Below, in pieces: positions 1 to 5,473 of a stretch of DNA of 5,473 bases. The position numbers and the translations under genes are program-made. The notes beneath the pieces were generated by a model that was not told the origin of the DNA, ran no database searches, and was given only the letters and a program-made list of their open reading frames with translations. Every line of letters starts with the position of its first letter. The stretch's first letter is position 1. Source of the stretch: Chloroflexota bacterium. Lineage in GTDB: Bacteria; Chloroflexota; Anaerolineae; JACRMK01. The stretch covers positions 1 through 5,473 of the forward strand of contig JACQEC010000355.1 in the NCBI GenBank assembly GCA_016200765.1, read 5' to 3'.

Positions 1-39
1 CAAGAACTCTTTGAAGTCGGGCGGTAGCGCGAGGTCCAT
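1..39 (-). CDS. Probable N-terminus of a nucleotidyltransferase-like protein (13 codons, runs off left edge)
   Basis: From the ATG at 39-37 on the minus strand the frame reads MDLALPPDFKEFL to the edge. This is a typical opening of nucleotidyltransferase-fold proteins (the .LPPDFKEFL..L start that precedes a GG.A core motif), which usually follow a small partner gene such as the one starting at 175. Only 13 residues are visible, so no catalytic motif can be seen. The reading overlaps the small partner gene in a different frame for at least 39 bases, and there is no strong Shine-Dalgarno directly upstream. It could therefore be a chance reading. The family match and the expected gene order are the arguments in favour. 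Confidence 0.4.
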   Translation of the reverse strand, partial: MDLALPPDFKEFL

Positions 40-175
40 AGTTTATCCGGCGCAAGAATTCGATATGCTTCAGCCGTTCGTGAGGCGTGCGTGAGAGCCA
101 GTACGCCTTCTCATCCGACTCATCCTCCAGTTGTGCGATGGAGAATACAGACCGGTCTATTTTCGCTGGCAACAT
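1..175 (-). CDS. Small acidic protein, probable partner of a nucleotidyltransferase-like protein (5' part, runs off left edge)
   Basis: Reading the minus strand from the ATG at 175-173 gives 58 codons without a stop up to the window edge, so the C-terminus is missing. The protein opens MLPAKIDRSVFSIAQLED, then has an acidic stretch, the run KAYWLSRTPHERLKHIEFLR, and RINYGPRATARLQRVL at the edge. The YWLS.TP.ERL..IE.LR pattern and the YG..ATARLQRVL ending are what I know from small (about 65-90 residue) proteins encoded just before nucleotidyltransferase-fold proteins, often treated as putative toxin-antitoxin pairs. The exact function is not established. The start is supported by a GAGGGG Shine-Dalgarno at 183-188, seven bases upstream. 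This ribosome site spans the last codons of the ketosynthase gene, whose TAA at 180-182 is only four bases before this ATG, so co-transcription and translational coupling are likely. Confidence 0.75.
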   Translation of the reverse strand, partial: MLPAKIDRSVFSIAQLEDESDEKAYWLSRTPHERLKHIEFLRRINYGPRATARLQRVL

Positions 176-179
176 ACCG

Positions 180-1430
180 TTACCCCTCAAAGCGCTTCAC
201 GATCAAACTGCCGTTCTGCCCGCCGAAGCCGAAGGCGTTCGCCATCGCCACGCGCACATCCATTTGACGCGCGCGGTTCGGCACGTAGTCCAGATCGCAC
301 TGCGGGTCGGGTTTGTGCAGGTTGATCGTCGGCGGCACGATGCCGTCGAGGATGGCCCGCACGTTGGCGGCCACGGCAATCGCGCCCGCCGCGCCGAAGG
401 TGTGGCCGATCATGGATTTGATGGAACTGATGGCGATGTTGTAAGCCTGCTCGCCGAACACCCGCTTGATCGCCAGCGTCTCCGACAGGTCGTTGAGCGG
501 CGTGCCCGTGCCATGCGCGCTGACGTAATCCACCTCGTTCAGCGCAAGCCCGGCGTCGCGGATGGCCCCCGCCATCGCGCGCGCCGCGCCGTCGCCGGTC
601 GGGTCCGGCGCGACGACGTGGTAGGCGTCCTCCGACACGCCGTAGCCGACCACCTCGGCCAGTATCTGCGCGCCGCGCTTGAGCGCGTGCTCCAACGTTT
701 CGAGGATCAGCACCGCCGCGCCCTCGCCGATGACGGTGCCATCGCGGTCGAGCGAGAACGGGCGGCAGGCCTCCGCCGGGGCGTCGTTGCGGCCAGAGAG
801 CGCCTGCAGGCGGTCAAAGGCCGCGAGCACGACCGGCAGGATCAGCGACTCGGTGCCGCCGGCGACGACCACATCCGCGTCGCCAAAGGCGATGCGCCGC
901 GCCGCGTCGCCCACGGCGTAGATGCCGGTGGCGCACGCGGCGACCGGCGAGTGGGCGGGGCCTTTCGCGCCGGTCATCATCGCGATCTGGCAAGAGGGCA
1001 TGTTGATCAAGAGCGAGGGCACGGCCAGCGGATTGATGCGCCGCGCGCCGCGCGTCTCCAGCGTCTTCTGTTCGCTGATCACGTTCTCCAGCCCGCCGAC
1101 GGCCGTGCCGATCTCCGTGCCGACGCGCGTGGGGTCTTCGCGGCTCATGTCGAGCCGCGCGTGCGCCAGAGCTTCTTTCGCGGCGGCGATGGCCAACTGG
1201 GTCATGCGCGCCGTGCGCTTGCTCTCCTTGAAATCCATATAGTTTTGCGGGTCAAAGCCCTTGACCTCGCCGGCAATCTTGGGCGGGATGGGCGCCGCGT
1301 CAAAAGCCGTCACCGGCCCGACGCCGGAGCGGCCGGCAATCAACCCCTGCCACGTCTCCTCCATGCTCAAGCCGAGCGGCGTGACGGCGCCCAGGCCGGT
1401 GACGACAACGCGCCGGTTATGATTATTCAT
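180..1430 (-). CDS. fabF: Beta-ketoacyl-ACP synthase II (FabF-like, KS1)
   Basis: A cytoplasmic condensing enzyme of the thiolase fold, 416 residues, the usual KAS II length. KAS II enzymes extend an acyl chain bound to the active-site cysteine by decarboxylative condensation with malonyl-ACP. The catalytic triad is visible: Cys166 in VAACATG, His306 in SAHGTGTPLND and His343 in KSMIGH, with Lys338 beside it. The C-terminal gate loop NAFGFGGQN (about 398-406) keeps the Phe usually seen there (Phe402). Differences from the common pattern are RPFSLDRDGTV near 223-233, where most FabF proteins have RP(F/W)D..RDGFV, so Thr232 replaces a conserved Phe. The start is supported by an AGAGGG Shine-Dalgarno around 1441-1446, about 10 bases upstream. 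The gene is divergent from the second ketosynthase and is followed by the small left-edge gene after four bases. The condensing role is secure from the motifs, but whether it serves bulk fatty acids or a special acyl product is not shown. Confidence 0.93.
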   Translation of the reverse strand: MNNHNRRVVVTGLGAVTPLGLSMEETWQGLIAGRSGVGPVTAFDAAPIPPKIAGEVKGFDPQNYMDFKESKRTARMTQLAIAAAKEALAHARLDMSREDPTRVGTEIGTAVGGLENVISEQKTLETRGARRINPLAVPSLLINMPSCQIAMMTGAKGPAHSPVAACATGIYAVGDAARRIAFGDADVVVAGGTESLILPVVLAAFDRLQALSGRNDAPAEACRPFSLDRDGTVIGEGAAVLILETLEHALKRGAQILAEVVGYGVSEDAYHVVAPDPTGDGAARAMAGAIRDAGLALNEVDYVSAHGTGTPLNDLSETLAIKRVFGEQAYNIAISSIKSMIGHTFGAAGAIAVAANVRAILDGIVPPTINLHKPDPQCDLDYVPNRARQMDVRVAMANAFGFGGQNGSLIVKRFEG

Positions 1431-1514
1431 CGGTCTTCATCCCTCTCGCCCGGCCGCCCGGTTCTGCGGCGGGCCGCGATAGGCTTCAAAGAGTAGTGGT
1501 CTGTCTCAAGCGCG

Positions 1515-1543
1515 ATTGTAACCCAATCAATTTGATTGGTCAA
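1515..1543 (-). promoter_or_regulatory. Sigma70-type promoter for KS1
   Basis: On the minus strand a -35 box TTGACC (1543-1538) and a -10 box TACAAT (1520-1515) are separated by exactly 17 bases. Each matches the consensus at five of six positions. Transcription would start near 1508, giving a leader of roughly 75-80 bases before the KS1 ATG. A palindrome occupies the spacer, so the promoter is probably regulated. Confidence 0.6.
1523..1539. promoter_or_regulatory. Perfect palindrome, candidate operator
   Basis: The sequence CCAATCAATTTGATTGG is an exact inverted repeat with 8-base arms around a central T. It lies in the AT-rich part of the divergent intergenic region, between the -10 and -35 boxes of the KS1 promoter, and touches the -35 box. 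A dimeric repressor (for example of the TetR, MarR or GntR type, all known controllers of fatty acid genes) bound here would block KS1 transcription. The regulator is not in the window and its family is inference. Confidence 0.55.
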
Positions 1544-1586
1544 TGCGCGCGCGGCGCGAGCCGAAAAGCCAAACAATCCCAAAAAA

Positions 1587-1621
1587 CCAATTTGGCGCTT
1601 TCGACAGGCCGCTATTACACT
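1587..1621 (+). promoter_or_regulatory. Weak promoter candidate for the KS2-fabH operon with a short palindrome
   Basis: A TTGGCG box at 1592-1597 and TACACT at 1616-1621 are 18 bases apart. Each matches the sigma70 consensus at four of six positions. A short palindrome CCAA-T-TTGG (1587-1595) overlaps the -35 box and repeats the outer and inner bases of the larger palindrome at 1523-1539. The leader to the KS2 ATG would be about 75 bases. This is the best candidate I see on this strand but it is not strong. Confidence 0.3.
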
Positions 1622-1703
1622 ATGGCGCTAACCGCGCGCCTGCCACGTATCCATTGGCGGTTATTGGTGTTCTAAACCGATGTAGGGGTAGTCAGGAGCC
1701 ATT

Positions 1704-2945
1704 ATGCATAACGCTCAACGCATTGTCGTCACCGGCCTGGGAGCCATTTCACCCGTGGGCAACGACGTGAAGACGTTCTGGGAAGCGATCCGGGACGGTC
1801 AATCCGGCGTCGGCCCGGTCACGCTGTTCGACACGACCCCTTACGACACACACTTCGCGGCCGAGGTCAAGCACTTCGACCCGCTCAACTATTTCGACAA
1901 GAAGGAAGCGCGGCGCACCGACCGCTTTGTGCAGTTCGCCGTGGCCGCGACTAAAGAGGCGCTGGCCGACGCCGGCTTCCAGATCACGCCGGCCAACGCC
2001 GAGCGCGTGGCGGTGGGCATCGGCACCGGCGCCGGCGGCATCGGCACGTTGAGTGACGAGGTGCTCGCCCTGCACACCAAAGGCGCGCGCCGCGTCTCGC
2101 CGTTTTTTATCGCCGCCATGCTGCCCGACTCCGCCTCCGGTCAGGTGGCCATCACCTACGGCGCGAAGGGCAACAACATCGCGGTCACCGCGGCCTGCGC
2201 CACCGGCGGCTCGGCTATCGGCGAAGCCACGGCCGTCTTACAGCGCGGGGACGCCGACGTCGTGATCACCGGCGCCAGCGAAGCGGCGCTCGTGCCGATC
2301 TGCTTCGCGGGATTCAATGTCATGCGGGCGCTGTCTACCCGCAACGATGAGCCGGCCAAAGCCTCGCGCCCCTTCGACCGCACCCGCGACGGCTTTGTGG
2401 TGGGCGAGGGCGCCGGCATCCTGATTCTGGAGACCGAGGAGCACGCCCGCGCGCGCGGCGTGCGCATCTACGGCGAGGTCGCCGGCTACGGCATGACCGC
2501 CGACGCGCACCACATGGTACAGCCCATCGAGGGCGGCACCGGCATGGCGCGCGCGATGCGCACGGCGATGCAGCACGCGCGCCTGACGCCCCACGAGGTG
2601 CACTACATCAACGCGCACGGCACCAGCACGCCGCTCAACGACAAGACCGAGACGCAGGCGATCAAGAACGCCTTTGGCGAGGCGGCTTACGATGTGCCGA
2701 TCAGTTCCAGCAAATCCATGATCGGCCACTGCTTCGGCGCGGCGGGCGCGCTGGAAGCCATTATCACGCTCAAGGCGATGCAGGACGGCATCCTGCCGCC
2801 GACCATCAACCTTGAAAACCCCGACCCGGAATGTGATCTGGACTACGTGCCCAACACCGCCCGCGCACAGCGCATTGATGTGGGCATGTCCAACTCCATG
2901 GGCCTCGGCGGGCACAATTCGTGTGTGGTCTTCAGGAAGGTATGA
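1704..2945 (+). CDS. fabF: Beta-ketoacyl-ACP synthase II (FabF-like, KS2)
   Basis: A second full-length KAS II, 413 residues. It has the N-terminal VVTGLGAISPVGND, catalytic Cys165 in TAACATGG, His305 in NAHGTSTPLND, His342 in KSMIGH with Lys337, and the RPFDRTRDGFVVGEGAG block (222-238). The positions lie within two residues of E. coli FabF (163, 303, 340). It should elongate acyl-ACP chains with malonyl-ACP in the cytoplasm. The gate loop reads NSMGLGGHN (397-405): the usual gating Phe is Leu401 and the residue two before it is Met399, which may change chain-length or inhibitor behaviour. An AGGAG Shine-Dalgarno at 1694-1698, five bases before the ATG, supports the start. The protein resembles KS1 along its whole length, so the pair looks like an old inverted duplication. 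It is followed on the same strand by fabH after 98 bases, a likely operon. Confidence 0.94.
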   Translation: MHNAQRIVVTGLGAISPVGNDVKTFWEAIRDGQSGVGPVTLFDTTPYDTHFAAEVKHFDPLNYFDKKEARRTDRFVQFAVAATKEALADAGFQITPANAERVAVGIGTGAGGIGTLSDEVLALHTKGARRVSPFFIAAMLPDSASGQVAITYGAKGNNIAVTAACATGGSAIGEATAVLQRGDADVVITGASEAALVPICFAGFNVMRALSTRNDEPAKASRPFDRTRDGFVVGEGAGILILETEEHARARGVRIYGEVAGYGMTADAHHMVQPIEGGTGMARAMRTAMQHARLTPHEVHYINAHGTSTPLNDKTETQAIKNAFGEAAYDVPISSSKSMIGHCFGAAGALEAIITLKAMQDGILPPTINLENPDPECDLDYVPNTARAQRIDVGMSNSMGLGGHNSCVVFRKV

Positions 2946-2964
2946 AGGTCGTGATGAGCATTCG

Positions 2965-2992
2965 CGCGTTTGCGCGTTCACGCGTTCACGCG
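2965..2992. repeat. Short tandem repeat, 8-base unit
   Basis: In the gap between KS2 and fabH the unit CGCGTTCA occurs twice in tandem (2973-2988). It is preceded by a one-step variant CGCGTTTG (2965-2972) and followed by a half copy CGCG (2989-2992). It is non-coding and lies just after the KS2 stop. The copies contain the self-complementary ACGCGT. It may be a replication-slippage repeat; no role can be read from it. Confidence 0.6.
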
Positions 2993-3043
2993 GGACTCGA
3001 CAACGCATAACGGTACTAGCGGACGGTCGTTGAGGAGCCTGTT

Positions 3044-4234
<1,191 letters not shown>

Positions 4235-4237
4235 AAC

Positions 4238-4275
4238 GGAAGGCGCGAAGGGGACACATCCCCTTCGCGCCTTCT
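4238..4275 (-). terminator. Hairpin terminator between convergent genes, best oriented for the minus strand
   Basis: A perfect 15-bp inverted repeat (GAAGGCGCGAAGGGG at 4239-4253 and its complement at 4260-4274) encloses a 6-base loop; a G-T pair at 4238/4275 can extend it. It starts five bases after the fabH stop. On the plus strand the hairpin is followed by TCTCGCTCTAC, a poor U-tract. On the minus strand it is followed by CG and then TTTTATTT, a proper U-tract. It should therefore end minus-strand transcripts from the radical SAM side well, and may also stop fabH transcripts or protect their 3' end. Confidence 0.8.
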
Positions 4276-4318
4276 CTCGCTCTACACTCCACGTTGTAAC
4301 GGTCTGCGAAGACTCAAA

Positions 4319-4429
4319 CTACTTCTGCGCCGGCGCCAGCCCGTGCAGGTACTGGTACACAGCCCCCAGTTCCACATCGTCCCACAGCGCAAAAGTCTTC
4401 CACGGCATCTGGTTCGCATCCAGGGCCTT
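4319..4429 (-). pseudogene. C-terminal remnant of a c-type cytochrome
   Basis: On the minus strand, from the base after the radical SAM stop (TGA, 4432-4430) to a TAG at 4321-4319, 36 codons read in the same frame as KALDANQMPWKTFALWDD and then VELGAVYQYLHGLAPAQK. The pattern MPW..FA...D.EL.A.Y.YL..L.P is the usual C-terminal end of small cytochrome c domains, where the Met of MPW is the distal haem-iron ligand. No CXXCH haem-attachment motif is found upstream, because that space is filled by the radical SAM gene, and there is no start codon or ribosome site of its own apart from the internal ATG of that Met. I read it as the tail of a broken gene left by a deletion or an insertion. Alternatively it is a chance reading, which the length and fit of the pattern make less likely. 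Confidence 0.6.
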
Positions 4430-5473
4430 TCAGGTTCCGAAGAACCGCCGCGCATCGCGCAGGCGCGGCCACAGGTTGCGCCAGGTGTCGGCGCGCGCCA
4501 GCCGCCGCGCCAGCCGGTCCGGACGGAGATAGAAGCGGCGGTAGGCTTCGCGCCACTTGCGCTCGACCTGCTCCGGTTTCAACTCCCCAAAGGCGAAGTG
4601 CGCCCGCTCGGAGTGGATGGCGATTTCGCTCCAATCGTTTGTCAGCAGTTGCCCGCCGCGCTGAACCATCTCCCATAACTCGGTGCCCGGATACGGCGCG
4701 GCGATCATGAAGTTCGCCAGATCAGGGTCGAGTTCCAGCGCGAGGCGGATGGTCTGCTCCATCGTCTGCTCGCTCTCGCCGGGCATGCCGAAGATAAAGA
4801 AGCCCATCGTCTCCAGCCCCGCCGCTTTGGCCCAGCGAAAGGCCGCGTGCACCTGCGCGAACGTCTGCCCCTTCTTCACCACCCGTTTAAGGATGGTCTC
4901 GTCCCCGCTCTCCACGCCAAAGCCGACGCGCTTACAGCCGGCCTGCTTCATCAACTGGAACAGTTCCGCGTCCGCGTGGTTCACCTTCATGCCGTGCACG
5001 GTGATCCACGGCACGCGGTTCAGCCGCAGGTCAATCAGCCCGCGACAAATATCTTTCGCGCGGCGCAGGTCGAGGTTCCAGATGTCGTCGGTGATGCCGA
5101 TTTCGGTCGCGCCCAATTTCTCCACCAGCATCTGCCACTCGGCCAGCACGCTGTCCACCCCGCGCGCGCGCCAGGTGCGGCCGGTGATCGGCTTGGAGCA
5201 GTAGGTGCATTGGTACGGGCAGCCGCGCGAGGTGAGTATCGTGTAAGCGCGCGCGCGCCGGTCGAGGCCGTCGGTCAGCGGCTGGAGGTTGGTGTAGCGG
5301 TCAATCTGGAACAGTGAATAAGCGGGCATCGGAATAGTGTCGAGGTTGCGCGCCAGCGGCCGCGACTGGTTGTGGATGATCTGCCCGCTGGCGGCGCGGT
5401 AGGCCAGGCCGCGAATGTGGCTGAACGCCTGCGGCGGCAGTTCCCGCTCGCCAACGCGCAGGAAGGGGATATA
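4430..5473 (-). CDS. Radical SAM protein, B12-binding-domain type (N-terminus cut by right edge)
   Basis: The frame is open from the right edge to a TGA at 4432-4430, giving 347 visible residues. An ATG at 5329-5327 lies inside the gene and is not the start: the 48 codons before it read on as typical family sequence (HIRGLAYRAASGQIIHNQSRPL, then NLDTIPMPAYSLF, the linker usually found between a cobalamin-binding domain and the radical SAM barrel). The 4Fe-4S motif is CPYQCTYC, with cysteines at visible residues 85, 89 and 92. Later family blocks are ITDDIWNLD, VGFGVESGDE (about 183-192), FFIFGMPGESEQTMEQT and APYPGTELWE. Such enzymes cleave S-adenosylmethionine to a 5'-deoxyadenosyl radical; relatives act in methylation and rearrangement of lipids, hopanoids, antibiotics and cofactors. 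The substrate cannot be read here. The cobalamin domain would lie beyond the window. It is convergent with fabH. Confidence 0.9.
   Translation of the reverse strand, partial: YIPFLRVGERELPPQAFSHIRGLAYRAASGQIIHNQSRPLARNLDTIPMPAYSLFQIDRYTNLQPLTDGLDRRARAYTILTSRGCPYQCTYCSKPITGRTWRARGVDSVLAEWQMLVEKLGATEIGITDDIWNLDLRRAKDICRGLIDLRLNRVPWITVHGMKVNHADAELFQLMKQAGCKRVGFGVESGDETILKRVVKKGQTFAQVHAAFRWAKAAGLETMGFFIFGMPGESEQTMEQTIRLALELDPDLANFMIAAPYPGTELWEMVQRGGQLLTNDWSEIAIHSERAHFAFGELKPEQVERKWREAYRRFYLRPDRLARRLARADTWRNLWPRLRDARRFFGT

Noticed and set aside
180..1430. KS1 as a chain-length factor or inactive ketosynthase
   Set aside because: The active-site Cys166, His306 and His343 are all present, whereas chain-length factors lack the cysteine.
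1423..1440. Five-codon reading frame (MKTDE) overlapping the KS1 start
   Set aside because: The Shine-Dalgarno touches its ATG with no spacing and suits the KS1 ATG ten bases on, so a regulatory leader peptide is not supported.
87..1496. Long plus-strand open frame (469 codons) opposite KS1
   Set aside because: It lies antisense to a clear FabF gene, its translation is rich in Arg, His, Ala and Asp with no family motifs, and such frames are common opposite GC-rich genes.
1532..1543. TTGA-TTGG-TCAA as a FabT-type box
   Set aside because: It vaguely recalls MarR-type fatty acid operators, but the spacing and flanks do not fit well, and the perfect 17-base palindrome explains the same bases better.
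1543..1770. Plus-strand open frame of 75 codons across the intergenic region into KS2
   Set aside because: It runs over the promoter and palindrome area, has no ribosome site, and overlaps the start of KS2 in another frame.
2238..3008. Minus-strand open frame of 256 codons opposite KS2
   Set aside because: Same kind of antisense shadow; no motif, and KS2 is certain.
4319..4432. Read-through or recoding of the radical SAM TGA to add 36 residues
   Set aside because: KS2 uses TGA as a normal stop, there is no sign of a recoding element, and the tail resembles cytochrome c and not a radical SAM C-terminus.
4314..4676. Minus-strand frame of 120 codons over the cytochrome remnant and radical SAM 3' end
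   Set aside because: No recognisable motif; the cytochrome-like reading is in a different frame.

Overview
This is a GC-rich bacterial window whose core is a set of condensing enzymes for type II fatty acid (or related acyl chain) synthesis. The high GC, the style of the cytochrome remnant, the B12-type radical SAM protein and the small-protein/nucleotidyltransferase pair would all fit a Chloroflexota-like bacterium. That placement is an impression from sequence style, not a demonstrated assignment.

Layout, left to right. At the left edge on the minus strand lies the 5' part of a small acidic protein (175 down to the edge). Inside it, in another frame, is the probable start of a nucleotidyltransferase-like protein (39 down to the edge). 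The small gene begins four bases after the stop of a 416-residue FabF-like ketosynthase on the minus strand (180-1430, here KS1). A 273-base divergent regulatory region follows (1431-1703). It holds a good sigma70-type promoter for KS1 with a perfect 17-base palindrome in its spacer, and a weaker plus-strand promoter candidate with a related short palindrome. A second FabF-like ketosynthase (KS2, 1704-2945) and a FabH-like ketosynthase III (3044-4234) then run on the plus strand as a likely operon. The 98-base gap between them contains a short tandem repeat. A perfect 15-bp hairpin (4239-4274) separates this operon from a convergent minus-strand block. That block is a radical SAM gene of the B12-binding-like type, cut by the right edge (4430 to beyond 5473). 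Downstream of its stop, in the same frame, is what looks like the C-terminal tail of a c-type cytochrome with no haem motif (4319-4429).

How the genes fit together. KAS III (FabH) would start acyl chains from acyl-CoA plus malonyl-ACP, and the two KAS II enzymes would elongate them. All three keep their catalytic residues. No ACP, FabD, FabG, FabZ or FabI is present, so this is a condensing-enzyme-only locus whose partners must lie elsewhere. The divergent ketosynthases probably share control through the palindromic region. The left-edge pair and the right-edge radical SAM gene have no visible functional link to acyl chain synthesis, although the left pair is tightly coupled to KS1. No stretch over 300 bases lacks a gene, and I see no tRNA, rRNA, CRISPR or insertion sequence. 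I did not find a clearly new system. The most notable points are the palindrome inside the KS1 promoter, the two-frame coding at the left edge, the altered active-site gate residues in the ketosynthases, the C-terminal extension of FabH, and the cytochrome remnant fused in frame behind the radical SAM stop.
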